DNA of 64,000 nt, from positions 1 through 64,000 of the forward strand of contig OZ257127.1 in NCBI GenBank assembly GCA_965278965.1. Direction: 5' to 3'. The notes beneath the pieces were generated by a model, which saw only the letters and a program-made list of their open reading frames with translations, did not search any database and was not told the DNA's origin. The position numbers were made by a program, and so were the translations under genes. The DNA comes from UBA10649 sp965278965. GTDB taxonomy: Bacteria; Actinomycetota; Actinomycetes; S36-B12. Every line of letters begins with the position of its first letter. Position 1 is the stretch's first letter. Below are positions 25,342 through 34,448 of the stretch, piece by piece.

Positions 25342-27086
25342 TCCGCACGCATGACGCAGGGAGCCTGCGGCCGGCCGACGCCGGCTCGCAGGTGACGCTC
25401 GCCGGGTGGATCGCCCGGCGCCGCGACCATGGCGGCGTGGCCTTCTTGGACCTTCGCGACGCATCCGGGGTCGTGCAGGTCGTGGTCCACGACGCCGAGG
25501 TCGCGCACCCGCTGCGCGATGAGTTCTGCATCACGGTCGTCGGCACTGTCGGACTGCGGCCCGCCGGCAACGAGAACCTCGAGCTGGCCACCGGCGCGGT
25601 CGAGGTCATGGCGACGACGGTCGAGGTGCTGTCGACGTCGGCCCCGCTGCCGTTCCCGATCGATGACCGCAGCACGGTGGGCGAGGAGATCCGGCTGCGG
25701 CACCGCTACCTCGACCTGCGCCGATCCGGCCCGGCGTCGGCGATCCGCATGCGCTCCAAGGTCAGCCAGATCGCGCGCGACGTGCTGCTCGGCCGTGACT
25801 TCGTCGAGGTCGAGACGCCGACCCTGACGGCCTCGACCCCCGAGGGAGCGCGCGACTTCCTCGTCCCCGCCCGGCTGCAGCCGGGCAAGTGGTACGCGCT
25901 GCCGCAGTCGCCCCAGCTGTTCAAGCAGCTGCTCATGGTCGCCGGGCTGGAGCGGTACTTCCAGATCGCCCGCTGCTACCGCGACGAGGACTTCCGCGGT
26001 GACCGGCAGCCGGAGTTCACGCAGCTCGACATCGAGATGTCGTTCGTCGAGCAGGACGACATCATCGAGCTCGGCGAGTCGATCATCCGGGCCATCTGGG
26101 CGGGTGTCCTCGGACTCGAGCTCGGCCCGATCCCGCGGATGACGTACGCCGAGTCGATGCGCCGGTACGGCAGTGACAAGCCCGACCTGCGGTTCGGGCT
26201 CGAGCTCGTCGACCTGACGGCGTTCTTCGCCGACACCCCCTTCCGCGTGTTCCAGGCAGAGCACGTGGGCGCGGTCGTCATGCCCGGTGGCGCCGACCAG
26301 CCGCGTCGTACGTTCGACGCCTGGCAGGAGTGGGCCAAGCAGCGCGGTGCGAAGGGCCTGGCCTACGTGACGATCGCCGAGGACGGCACCCTGGGCGGCC
26401 CGGTCGCGAAGAACATCAGCGACGACGAGCGAGCCGGCCTGGCCGCGGCCGTCGGGGCGGGTCCGGGGGACTGCGTCTTCTTCGCCGCCGGTCGGCAAGC
26501 CGATGCGCGTGCCCTTCTCGGTGCGGCCCGGTTGGAGGTCGGCCGACGCCTGGGGCTCATCGACGAGGCTGCCTGGTCGTTCGTGTGGGTCGTGGACGCG
26601 CCGATGTTCGAGGAGATCGTCGAGGACGGCGAGATGGTCGGCTGGACGGCCGTGCACCACCCCTTCACGTCGCCGAACGCGGACTGGCGCGACCGGTTCG
26701 AGGAGTCGCCGGCCGAGGCGCTCGCGTGGGCCTACGACCTCGTGTGCAACGGCAACGAGATCGGCGGCGGGTCGATCCGTATCCATCAGCGGCAGGTCCA
26801 GGAACGTGTGTTCACGCTCCTGGGCATGTCCGACGAGGAGGCCCGCGCGAAGTTCGGCTTCCTGCTTGACGCCTTCCAGTACGGACCGCCGCCGCACGGC
26901 GGCATCGCGTTCGGCTGGGACCGGCTGTGCATGCTGCTGGCCGGCACGCCGTCGATCCGCGACGTCATCGCGTTCCCCAAGACCGGCGGCGGGCTCGACC
27001 CGCTGACCGGCGCACCGACGCCGATCACGGCGCAGCAGCGGGCGGAGGCGGGTGTCGACGCGACCCCGGACGACCCCGACGCCTGA
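25338..27086 (+). CDS. aspS: Aspartyl-tRNA synthetase (possibly non-discriminating)
   Basis: Class IIb synthetase of 582 residues: OB-fold anticodon domain (WIARRRDHGGVAFLDLRD), catalytic motif 2 (FQIARCYRDEDFRGDRQPEFTQLDIEMSF), bacterial GAD insertion and motif 3 (GIAFGWDRL). Two starts are possible, ATG 25332 and GTG 25338. The AGGAGG at 25325-25330 is only 1 nt from the ATG but 7 nt from the GTG, so GTG with a 4-nt overlap is chosen. Whether it also charges tRNA-Asn depends on gatCAB/asnS content outside the window. Confidence 0.95.
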   Translation: MIRTHDAGSLRPADAGSQVTLAGWIARRRDHGGVAFLDLRDASGVVQVVVHDAEVAHPLRDEFCITVVGTVGLRPAGNENLELATGAVEVMATTVEVLSTSAPLPFPIDDRSTVGEEIRLRHRYLDLRRSGPASAIRMRSKVSQIARDVLLGRDFVEVETPTLTASTPEGARDFLVPARLQPGKWYALPQSPQLFKQLLMVAGLERYFQIARCYRDEDFRGDRQPEFTQLDIEMSFVEQDDIIELGESIIRAIWAGVLGLELGPIPRMTYAESMRRYGSDKPDLRFGLELVDLTAFFADTPFRVFQAEHVGAVVMPGGADQPRRTFDAWQEWAKQRGAKGLAYVTIAEDGTLGGPVAKNISDDERAGLAAAVGAGPGDCVFFAAGRQADARALLGAARLEVGRRLGLIDEAAWSFVWVVDAPMFEEIVEDGEMVGWTAVHHPFTSPNADWRDRFEESPAEALAWAYDLVCNGNEIGGGSIRIHQRQVQERVFTLLGMSDEEARAKFGFLLDAFQYGPPPHGGIAFGWDRLCMLLAGTPSIRDVIAFPKTGGGLDPLTGAPTPITAQQRAEAGVDATPDDPDA

Positions 27087-27124
27087 CCGCCGACGCGCCT
27101 GGAATGGTCGAAATCCCGCCCGCA

Positions 27125-27859
27125 ATGTCCGATTTGACGACCACTAGGGGCGCGTCGACGGTGGAGGACGCCTATCTGCGCTGGCGGGCGGGCAGCGAGC
27201 TGACCGAACCGGTCCTCGTCGAGGCTGGCCACGTGGCGTGGTGCTGGACCCGCGACCATGACGCACCCGACGGCCAGGCGTGGGCGACTGTCGTCGGCGA
27301 CGACCCTGTCGTGGCGGCGGAGCTGATCGACCGGCTCGCGGCGTCGACGGCGTTCGACGGGGTGACGGTGCGGGCGGGTGTCGCCGTGTCCCTGCCGGCG
27401 CGGCTGCGCCCTGCCGCGGCTCGCGGCTGGTGCGCCTGGACCCTTCCGGTCGCCGAGGTCACATGGCCGGCCGACCAGGCCGTCGTCGAGCTCGAGCACG
27501 TCGATCCGCGGATCGACCCGCTGCTGGACCTGTCGCCGTCGGCCTACATCCGAGCGGGCGATCCGAGCGTCACGCACTGGGTCGGGGTCGAGGACGACGG
27601 GTTGCTCGTCGCCGTCGGCGCGTCGTTCCCCGAGACCAGCGGCGCTGCGCACCTCGTGAGCATCTGCACGCACCCGGATCGGCGCGGCCGCGGGCTCGCC
27701 GAGCGGGTCGTCCGCGGACTGGCGGAACGGGCCCGCGCGGACGCGGCCGCCGTCGTCTACCTCGAGATGTACGCGGACAACGAGCCTGCCCGACGGGTCT
27801 ACCGGCGCCTCGGCATGACAGAGCACGCGACGTACGTGTCGGGCGTGCTCCCGGGCTGA
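27125..27859 (+). CDS. GNAT family N-acetyltransferase
   Basis: About 244 residues; the C-terminal half is a GNAT fold with the acetyl-CoA loop HLVSICTHPDRRGRGLAERVVRGL and YLEMYADNEPARRVYRRLGM. The N-terminal half (RWRAGSELTEPVLVEAGHVAWCW...) is a degenerate GNAT-like domain, so it may be a two-domain enzyme. The substrate is unknown. Start is uncertain: ATG 27104, ATG 27125 and GTG 27161 are all in frame with weak ribosome sites. Confidence 0.8.
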   Translation: MSDLTTTRGASTVEDAYLRWRAGSELTEPVLVEAGHVAWCWTRDHDAPDGQAWATVVGDDPVVAAELIDRLAASTAFDGVTVRAGVAVSLPARLRPAAARGWCAWTLPVAEVTWPADQAVVELEHVDPRIDPLLDLSPSAYIRAGDPSVTHWVGVEDDGLLVAVGASFPETSGAAHLVSICTHPDRRGRGLAERVVRGLAERARADAAAVVYLEMYADNEPARRVYRRLGMTEHATYVSGVLPG

Positions 27860-27872
27860 GGCGCCGGCGGAC

Positions 27873-28424
27873 TCAGCTGGTGGCGCTGAGGTGCTTCTGG
27901 ATGTCCGCCACGACCGACGGCGGCGTCGCGATGACCCACGACTCGTCGATGATCTGGTCGCACCGGTCGAAGAAGACCGTGTTCGCGAACTCGATCTTCT
28001 TCGGGCCGGTCGAGTCGGTCAGCGTGATGTCGCCGTACGAGGCGACGGACGGGTGCCGGTGGGCCGGGATCGAGCTCGTCGTCCGCCGGTCGGCGGTGAA
28101 CGTCCTGGCGTTGACCCGCAGATCGGGGAAGACCGTCTTCATGAGCTTCCAGGCCGCGACGGAGTCGTCACTTCCTCCTGCGGGCAGCGGTGCCAGCAGG
28201 TGCTGCCGGTGGTCGTCGCTGAGGACTGCCTGCAGGGCCTTCCACGCGCCGGCATTGATGTCGCCGTAGTAGTCCCGCGCGACGTGACGCATCGCGGCGG
28301 GGCTGTCGGTCGTGCAGGTGGCGCGGGGGGCCGGGGCTGCCTGTGCCGCGGGCACGGCGATGGCGCCGCCCCCGAGACAGGCGATGCCAAGACATGCAGC
28401 GGCCAAGCGTCGAATAGTGGGCAT
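27873..28424 (-). CDS. Secreted SnoaL-like (NTF2-fold) protein
   Basis: 183-residue exported protein. A signal peptide (about 1-31, ending PAAQAAPAP) precedes an NTF2-like domain. Motifs HVARDYYGDINAGAWKALQAVLSDDH and VAAWKLMKTVFPDLRVNARTF resemble the SnoaL/ester-cyclase family (AFPDL motif). C-terminal INDESW-type segment QIIDESWVIATPP is also typical. The exact substrate is unknown. ATG is chosen because GGAGG is 8 nt upstream. It is divergent from rarA. Confidence 0.8.
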   Translation of the reverse strand: MPTIRRLAAACLGIACLGGGAIAVPAAQAAPAPRATCTTDSPAAMRHVARDYYGDINAGAWKALQAVLSDDHRQHLLAPLPAGGSDDSVAAWKLMKTVFPDLRVNARTFTADRRTTSSIPAHRHPSVASYGDITLTDSTGPKKIEFANTVFFDRCDQIIDESWVIATPPSVVADIQKHLSATS

Positions 28425-28442
28425 GGGAGTGACCTCCAGAGG

Positions 28443-28464
28443 GGGACGTTCGAAGAACTGTCCC
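28443..28464. promoter_or_regulatory. Imperfect inverted repeat, possible operator of the SnoaL-like gene
   Basis: GGGACGTTC and GAACTGTCCC form arms around GAA with one bulged base, 18 nt before the ATG of the secreted SnoaL-like gene. Position suggests a repressor site or 5' UTR hairpin, but no known regulator is matched. Confidence 0.3.
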
Positions 28465-28523
28465 GATCTGCAGGCTATCTGCGTGTGCGCCTGCGGACTA
28501 ATCCCATGACCACGGCACCGTCC

Positions 28524-28529
28524 TATGGT
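28524..28529 (+). promoter_or_regulatory. -10 element of a leaderless rarA promoter
   Basis: TATGGT ends 7 nt before the ATG at 28537. This placement makes 28537, not the upstream in-frame ATG at 28525 (inside the -10), the likely rarA start. Confidence 0.6.
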
Positions 28530-28536
28530 TCGGCGT

Positions 28537-29883
28537 ATGACCTTGTTCGACGACGGGCTCGACCCTGCGCGCGCGTCGGCGCCGCTTGCGGTCCGCATGC
28601 GGCCGCGGACCGTGGACGAGGTCGTGGGCCAGGACGACGCCCTCGGCCCCGGCTCGCCGTTGCGACGGCTCATCACGGCGCCCGCCGGCGCGGCCGTCGT
28701 GTCCGTCATCCTCTGGGGCCCGCCGGGAACCGGGAAGACCACGCTCGCCTCGCTCTTGTCCGCCGGCAGTGGCCGCGCCTTCGTCGAGCTGTCCGCCGTC
28801 ACCGCCGGGGTGAAGGACGTCCGTCAGGTCATCGACCGCGCTCGCGACCTGCTGGCGATGCACGGCCGGGGGACCGTCCTGTTCGTCGACGAGGTCCACC
28901 GGTTCAGCAAGACCCAGCAGGACGCGCTGCTGCCGGCCGTCGAGAACGGCTGGGTAACGCTCATCGCCGCGACCACCGAGAACCCGAGCTTCTCCGTCAT
29001 CGCCCCTCTCATGTCGCGCAGCGTGCTCGTGCGCCTGTCGCCGCTGACCGACGAGCACGTCGGCCTCCTCGTGCGCCGGGCGATCGAGGACCCACGCGGC
29101 CTCGGGGGCGTCATCGCCGTGGACGACGACGCGGTCGACCATCTCGTCCGGACAGCCACCGGCGACGCCCGCCGCGCGCTCACCGGGCTGGACGCCGCGG
29201 CCTCGGCCGTCGATCCCGCCAGCGACGAGCCGCCCCGGATCACGCTGGCGGACGCCGAGCGGGCCGTCCAGCAGGCGGCGATGGTGTACGACCGCGACGG
29301 CGACCAGCACTACGACATCGTCAGCGCCTTCATCAAGAGCGTGCGCGGGAGCGACCCGGACGCGGCTCTGCACTACCTCGCCCGGATGCTCGAGGCGGGG
29401 GAGGACCCGCGCTTCGTCGCGCGCCGGCTGATGATCTCCGCCAGCGAGGACATCGGGCTCGCCGACTCGTCCGTGCTGCAGACGGCGACGGCGGCGGCCC
29501 AGGCCGTCGCCCTTGTGGGCATGCCCGAAGCGCAGATCATCCTGGCCCACGCGACCATCCACGCCGCGCTCGCGCCCAAGTCGAATGCTGTGATCATCGC
29601 GATCGGGGAGGCGGTGGCCGACGTGCGCGCCGGCGGCATCGGTCGCGTGCCTCCACACCTGCGAGACGCCCACTACGCCGGCGCAGCGAAGCTCGGTCAC
29701 GGCGCCGGATACGTCTACCCGCACGACGAGCCCACCGGCGTGGCCCGGCAGCAGTACCTCCCGGACGAGCTCGTCGGGCGCACCTACTACCGCCCCGGGC
29801 CGCACGGCGCCGAGGCGCGATGGGGTGAGGCCGCTGCCCGGCTGCGCGATCTGCGCGCCGGCGAGGGTGAGGACGCCCGTTAG
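28537..29883 (+). CDS. rarA: Replication-associated recombination protein RarA (MgsA)
   Basis: AAA+ ATPase of 448 residues acting at stalled replication forks. Walker A GPPGTGKTT, Walker B LFVDEVHRFSKTQQD, sensor 1 AATTENPSF and the C-terminal MgsA domain (LVGMPEAQIILAHATI, YAGAAKLGHGAGYVYPHDEP) match RarA. Start is set by the leaderless promoter. Its TAG stop is reused as the first bases of the -10 of the next gene. Confidence 0.95.
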   Translation: MTLFDDGLDPARASAPLAVRMRPRTVDEVVGQDDALGPGSPLRRLITAPAGAAVVSVILWGPPGTGKTTLASLLSAGSGRAFVELSAVTAGVKDVRQVIDRARDLLAMHGRGTVLFVDEVHRFSKTQQDALLPAVENGWVTLIAATTENPSFSVIAPLMSRSVLVRLSPLTDEHVGLLVRRAIEDPRGLGGVIAVDDDAVDHLVRTATGDARRALTGLDAAASAVDPASDEPPRITLADAERAVQQAAMVYDRDGDQHYDIVSAFIKSVRGSDPDAALHYLARMLEAGEDPRFVARRLMISASEDIGLADSSVLQTATAAAQAVALVGMPEAQIILAHATIHAALAPKSNAVIIAIGEAVADVRAGGIGRVPPHLRDAHYAGAAKLGHGAGYVYPHDEPTGVARQQYLPDELVGRTYYRPGPHGAEARWGEAAARLRDLRAGEGEDAR

Positions 29884-29886
29884 GGT
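29881..29886 (+). promoter_or_regulatory. -10 element overlapping the rarA stop
   Basis: TAGGGT begins at the rarA stop codon and ends 8 nt before the ATG at 29895. It would give a leaderless transcript for the small gene, possibly extending into alaS. Confidence 0.45.
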
Positions 29887-29894
29887 TGGTGCCC

Positions 29895-30152
29895 ATGCGA
29901 AGGCTGCTGTGGGTGACCGTCGGTGCCGTGGGCGGCATCATCGTGTACCGACGGGTCGAGCAGGCCGTGGTCGACGCCCGCGAGCGCGGCGTCGTCGCGA
30001 CCGTGCAGCAGGCCGGGCAGTCGGCGGCGCACGCCGTCGACGTCGCGCGCCACGTCGCCGGACAGGCGGTCGCGGCCACCCGCGACGAGCCCGGGGCCAC
30101 CCCGGGGTCTGCGGCGGCCGCCGTCCTGCACGCGTCCGACGAAGGAGAGTAG
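29895..30152 (+). CDS. Small DUF6167-like membrane protein upstream of alaS
   Basis: 85-residue protein with one N-terminal hydrophobic segment (RRLLWVTVGAVGGIIVYRRV, about 2-21) followed by an Ala-rich amphipathic helix. Small proteins of this type (DUF6167) sit before alaS in many actinobacteria. Function is unknown. ATG 29895 is preferred over the upstream TTG. Confidence 0.75.
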   Translation: MRRLLWVTVGAVGGIIVYRRVEQAVVDARERGVVATVQQAGQSAAHAVDVARHVAGQAVAATRDEPGATPGSAAAAVLHASDEGE

Positions 30153-30154
30153 TC

Positions 30155-32830
30155 GTGGAGTCCGCCGAGATCCGGAGCCGCTTCCTGCGGTTCTTCGCCG
30201 ACCGCGAGCACCAGGTGGTGCCGTCGGCGTCGCTTCTGCTCGACGACCCGACGCTCCTGTTCGTCAACGCCGGGATGGTGCCGTTCAAGCCCTATTTCCT
30301 CGGCGAGGCGCCGGCCCCGTACCCACGGGCGACGAGCGTCCAGAAGGTCGTCCGCACCCTCGACATCGAAGAGGTGGGCAAGACCGCGCGGCACGCGTCG
30401 TTCTTCCAGATGGCCGGCAACTTCTCCTTCGGCGACTACTTCAAGGAGGGGGCGATCCCGCTCGCGTGGGAGCTGCTCACGCGCTCGGTCGCCGACGGCG
30501 GGTACGGGTTCCCCGAGTCCCGTCTGTGGGCCACCGTCTACCAGGACGACGACGAGGCGCTGGACATCTGGCACCGCGTGGTCGGCGTGCCGCTCGACCG
30601 CATCCAGCGCCGCAGCGCCAAGGACAACTACTGGTCGATGGGCGTACCGGGCCCGGGTGGGCCGTGCTCGGAGATCTACTACGACCGCGGTCCGGAGCAC
30701 GGGCGCGAGGGTGGGCCGGAGGCCGACGAGGACCGCTACCTCGAGGTGTGGAACCTCGTGTTCATGCAGGACGAGCTGTCCGCCGTCCGTTCGAAGATGG
30801 ACTTCGACATCCGTCAGCCGTTGCCGGCGCGAAACATCGACACCGGCATGGGCTTGGAGCGGATGGCGACGATCCTGCAGGGCGTCGACAACCTCTACGA
30901 GATCGACACGACCCGCGGGATCCTCGACCGCGCGGCCGAGCTCTCGGGCTCGGCGTACGGCTCCTCGCATGCTGCGGATGTCGCTCTGCGCGTCGTCGCC
31001 GACCACGCCCGCACCTGCGCGTTCCTCATCAGTGACGGCGTCATCCCGGGCAACGAGGGCCGCGGCTATGTGCTGCGGCGTATCACCCGACGGGTCATCA
31101 GCAAGATGCGTGAGCTGGGGGCGGCCGAGCCCGCGATGGGTGACCTCATCGACAGCGCGATCGCCCAGATGGCTCCGCAGTACCCCGAGCTCAACGACCA
31201 GGCCGCTCGCATCCGCCAGATCGCGGTCGGCGAGGAGATGGCGTTCCTGCAGACGCTGCGTGCCGGCGCGACCATCCTGGACACCGCGGTCGCGTCGGTC
31301 CGGTCGTCGGGCGGCACGACGCTCAGCGGCGATGTGGCCTTCACGCTGCACGACACGCACGGCTTCCCGATCGACCTCACGCTCGAGCTCGCCGCCGACC
31401 AGGGCCTGGAGGTCGACGAGGTGGGATTCCGACGCCTCATGCAGCAGCAGCGCGACCGGGCGAAGGCCGACGCGAAGGCCCGCAAGGAGGGAGTGACGGC
31501 GACGACCGCGTACCGCGACATCCTCGCGACCGGCGGGACCACGTCGTTCCTGGGCTACACCGACGTGACGAGTGAGGCGACCGTGATCGGCATCGTCAAG
31601 GACGGTGTGCCGGTGCCTGCGGCCCGGGTCGGCGATGTCATCGAGGTCATCCTCGACCGCACGCCGTTCTACGCCGAGGGCGGTGGCCAGCTCGGGGACC
31701 AGGGCCGGCTGACGAGCGCGGCGGGAGCGACGGTCGACGTATTCGACGTGCAGGCGCCGGTGCCGGGTCTGTTCGTCCACCGAGGCGAGGTGGTCGACGG
31801 CGAGCTCGTGGACGGCGACGCGGTGGTCGCCCAGATCGACGTGCCGCGACGCGACGCGATCGCCCGAGCGCACACGGCCACGCACCTGATCCACAAGGCG
31901 TTCCGTGAGCGCCTCGGTGACTCGGCGACGCAGATGGGCTCGGAGAACGCGCCGGGCCGGCTGCGCTTCGACTTCCCGAACCCGACCGCGGTCCCCGGGT
32001 CGGTCCTCGGCGAGGTCGAGGAGCGCGTCAACGAGGTCCTGGTCGAGGACCTGCCCGTGTACGCCCAGGAGATGTCGCAGGACGACGCCCGCGCGGCCGG
32101 GGCCATGGCCCTGTTCGGCGAGAAGTACGGCGACACCGTCCGCGTCGTCTCGGTCGGGGACTACTCCCGTGAGCTCTGCGGCGGCACGCACACGACGACC
32201 TCGGGCCGCCTCGGTGTCGTGACGTTCCTGTCGGAGGGATCCGTCGGTGCGGGCATCCGTCGCGTCGAGGCCCTCGTCGGCGCGGATGCCTACCGCTTCC
32301 TCGCCCGCGAGCACCTGCTGGTGTCCCGGCTGTCGGAGCTGCTCAAGTCGCCGGCGGAGGAGGTCGTCGACCGGGTCGAGCGGACCATCGCCTCGCTGAA
32401 GGACGCCGAGCGCGAGCTGGCCCGTGCCCGAAGCGCCCAGCTCGCGACCAGCCTCGACGACATCGTCGGCGACGGCGTCGAGATCGGCCCCGTCCGCCTG
32501 CGCGCCTTCGAGGCCCCGGCCGGCACCTCCGCGGACGACCTGCGGGGGCTGCTGGCCACCGCGCGGGAGCGGACTCGTCCCGACGCCGCTGTCGTGATCG
32601 TCGGGGCGACCGTGGCCGACGGCAAGGTGTCGATGGCGGTCGCGACGAGCCCGCCGGCCGTGGCGTTGGGGCTGGCCGCCGGCGACGTGCTCAAGGCCGG
32701 CCTACCGGCGATCGGCGGCCGCGGGGGCGGCAAGCCGGAGTTCGCCCAGGGCGGCGGCAGCGAGCCCGGAGGCGTGGCCGCGGCGTTCGCCGCCATCGAG
32801 GCGCTCGTCGCCGAGCGGACGGGTCAGTAG
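30155..32830 (+). CDS. alaS: Alanyl-tRNA synthetase
   Basis: Class II synthetase of 891 residues. Aminoacylation domain (RFLRFFADREHQVVPSASLL; GNFSFGDYFKEGAI), tRNA-recognition domain, editing domain with zinc ligands in HTATHLIHKAF and CGGTHTTTSG, and C-Ala domain with GGRGGGKPEFAQGGG. GTG start has AAGGAG 7 nt upstream. It heads the long alaS-to-nusB block. Confidence 0.97.
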   Translation: MESAEIRSRFLRFFADREHQVVPSASLLLDDPTLLFVNAGMVPFKPYFLGEAPAPYPRATSVQKVVRTLDIEEVGKTARHASFFQMAGNFSFGDYFKEGAIPLAWELLTRSVADGGYGFPESRLWATVYQDDDEALDIWHRVVGVPLDRIQRRSAKDNYWSMGVPGPGGPCSEIYYDRGPEHGREGGPEADEDRYLEVWNLVFMQDELSAVRSKMDFDIRQPLPARNIDTGMGLERMATILQGVDNLYEIDTTRGILDRAAELSGSAYGSSHAADVALRVVADHARTCAFLISDGVIPGNEGRGYVLRRITRRVISKMRELGAAEPAMGDLIDSAIAQMAPQYPELNDQAARIRQIAVGEEMAFLQTLRAGATILDTAVASVRSSGGTTLSGDVAFTLHDTHGFPIDLTLELAADQGLEVDEVGFRRLMQQQRDRAKADAKARKEGVTATTAYRDILATGGTTSFLGYTDVTSEATVIGIVKDGVPVPAARVGDVIEVILDRTPFYAEGGGQLGDQGRLTSAAGATVDVFDVQAPVPGLFVHRGEVVDGELVDGDAVVAQIDVPRRDAIARAHTATHLIHKAFRERLGDSATQMGSENAPGRLRFDFPNPTAVPGSVLGEVEERVNEVLVEDLPVYAQEMSQDDARAAGAMALFGEKYGDTVRVVSVGDYSRELCGGTHTTTSGRLGVVTFLSEGSVGAGIRRVEALVGADAYRFLAREHLLVSRLSELLKSPAEEVVDRVERTIASLKDAERELARARSAQLATSLDDIVGDGVEIGPVRLRAFEAPAGTSADDLRGLLATARERTRPDAAVVIVGATVADGKVSMAVATSPPAVALGLAAGDVLKAGLPAIGGRGGGKPEFAQGGGSEPGGVAAAFAAIEALVAERTGQ

Positions 32831-32835
32831 GCCGC

Positions 32836-33333
32836 GTGCCCTCGGGGATCCGGGTCGCATGCGACGTCGGGACGGTCCGGATCGGGATGGCCCGGTCTGA
32901 CGCGCTCGGCATGCTCGCCGTCCCACTGCCGGCGATCCGTGCGGGCGACGCGGCCATCGACGCCGTCGTCGCCACCCTCGTCGAATGGGAGGCCACTGCC
33001 TGCTACGTCGGCCTGCCGCTTCGGCTCGCCGGCGACGAGGGGCCGGCGGCGCAGGCGGCGCGGGGCTGGGCCGCCGCCCTGGCGGAACGCACGGACGTCG
33101 ACGTCCGTCTCATCGACGAGCGGCTGTCTACGGTGCAGGCCCAGCGCGCGCTGCACGAGGCGGGTCGCTCCGTGCGGCAGTCTCGTGATGTGATCGACAG
33201 CGCGGCCGCGGTGGCGTTCTTGCAAGCGGTCCTCGACCGGGAGGAGCGCACGGGGCAGCCGGCCGGCGAGGCCGTGGACAGGCAGGCCTGGGACGACCAG
33301 GCCCGGGGAGGACAGGAGGGCACGACGCCATGA
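32836..33333 (+). CDS. ruvX: Putative pre-16S rRNA nuclease RuvX/YqgF
   Basis: RNase H-fold nuclease of 165 residues with the family N-terminus RVACDVGTVRIGMARSD, YVGLPLRLAGDEGP and the Asp-bearing IDERLSTVQAQRAL and VIDSAAAVAFLQ. In E. coli YqgF matures the 16S rRNA 5' end. Stop overlaps mltG (ATGA). Confidence 0.93.
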   Translation: MPSGIRVACDVGTVRIGMARSDALGMLAVPLPAIRAGDAAIDAVVATLVEWEATACYVGLPLRLAGDEGPAAQAARGWAAALAERTDVDVRLIDERLSTVQAQRALHEAGRSVRQSRDVIDSAAAVAFLQAVLDREERTGQPAGEAVDRQAWDDQARGGQEGTTP

Positions 33334-34448
33334 GCCAGCTGGAGCCGTTCATGACCTCCGACAAGCTGCCCCCGTCGCGGCACCGGAGCACGTGGGGCAA
33401 ACGCATCGCCGCCCTCGTCAGCGTTGGGATCGCCGCGGTCATGATCGCCACGTCGTTCGTCCTGCTGCGAGGCTCGGACGAGTCGACCGACTTCGCCGGC
33501 GGTGGCGGCGCGGACGTGACCGTCGTCGTCTCGCGCGGCGACACCCTCACCGAGATCGGCGCCAAGCTGCAGGAGGCCGGTGTCGTCCTCTCGTCCGAGT
33601 CGTTCGTCAACGCGGCGTCGGTCGACGACCGCGCGTCGACGATCGGACCCGGTCGCTACACCTTGAAGAAGCAGATGAGCTCGATCGCGGCGCTCGACCT
33701 CATGCTCGACCCCGTCTCCCGCGCCGACAGCCGTCTCGTGCTGCCGGAAGGCCTGCGGCTGGAGCAGACGGTCTCGACTGCCGCGGACACCACGAACCTG
33801 CCGAAGGCCGACTTCCAGAAGGTCCTGCAGAACCCGTCGCAGCTCGACCTGCCCACCTGGGCCAAGGACCGGCCCGAGGGCTTCATGTTCCCCGCGAGCT
33901 ACGACCTGACCGGCGACGAGACGGCTCGGTCGGTGCTGCGCCAGCTGGTCAAGCGGTTCGGACAGGCGAGCGACGACGTCGACCTCGAGGCACGCGCGAA
34001 GGACGTCGGGCTCTCGCCGTACGAGGTCCTGGTCGTCGCATCGCTGCTGCAGGCGGAGGTCGCCCCGCAGGACTTCAGGAAGGCGGCCCGCGTGATCTAC
34101 AACCGGCTCGACGCCAACATGCCGCTGCAGCTCGACTCGACCGTCTCGTACGCCCTCGGCACGACCGACATCCAGCTGAACGAGGACGAGCTGAAGACGA
34201 ACTCGCCGTACAACACCTACGTGCGCCGCGGTCTGCCCCCGCGGCCGATCAACTCTCCGGGCGAGGCAGCCATGGAGGCAGCCCTGGCCCCGGCGAAGGG
34301 GAAGTGGCTGTACTTCGTGACGATCGACCCGACCACGCACGAGACGAAGTTCGCGCAGAGCTACGAGAAGTTCCTGGAGCTCAAGCGTCAGTTCCAGGCG
34401 AACCTGGCGTCCTCGCAGGCCGCGGCGTCGGCGAGCCCGTCGTCGTGA
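33330..34448 (+). CDS. mltG: Endolytic transglycosylase MltG
   Basis: Membrane-anchored lytic transglycosylase of 372 residues that ends nascent glycan strands. One TM helix (about 25-47), a LysM-like segment (VSRGDTLTEIGAKLQEAGV) and the YceG catalytic region with the likely catalytic Glu in VVASLLQAEV and RKAARVIYNRLDANMPLQLDSTV. The tail is Ala/Ser-rich. Stop overlaps aroE (GTGA). Confidence 0.93.
   Translation: MSQLEPFMTSDKLPPSRHRSTWGKRIAALVSVGIAAVMIATSFVLLRGSDESTDFAGGGGADVTVVVSRGDTLTEIGAKLQEAGVVLSSESFVNAASVDDRASTIGPGRYTLKKQMSSIAALDLMLDPVSRADSRLVLPEGLRLEQTVSTAADTTNLPKADFQKVLQNPSQLDLPTWAKDRPEGFMFPASYDLTGDETARSVLRQLVKRFGQASDDVDLEARAKDVGLSPYEVLVVASLLQAEVAPQDFRKAARVIYNRLDANMPLQLDSTVSYALGTTDIQLNEDELKTNSPYNTYVRRGLPPRPINSPGEAAMEAALAPAKGKWLYFVTIDPTTHETKFAQSYEKFLELKRQFQANLASSQAAASASPSS

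Noticed and set aside
28443..28464. LexA box near rarA
   Set aside because: GTTCGAAGAAC has the half-sites in the wrong order and spacing for CGAAC-N4-GTTCG; listed only as a generic inverted repeat.
29594..32314. 906-codon open frame antisense to rarA and alaS
   Set aside because: It is a shadow frame. Both genes on the plus strand have complete family motifs throughout.
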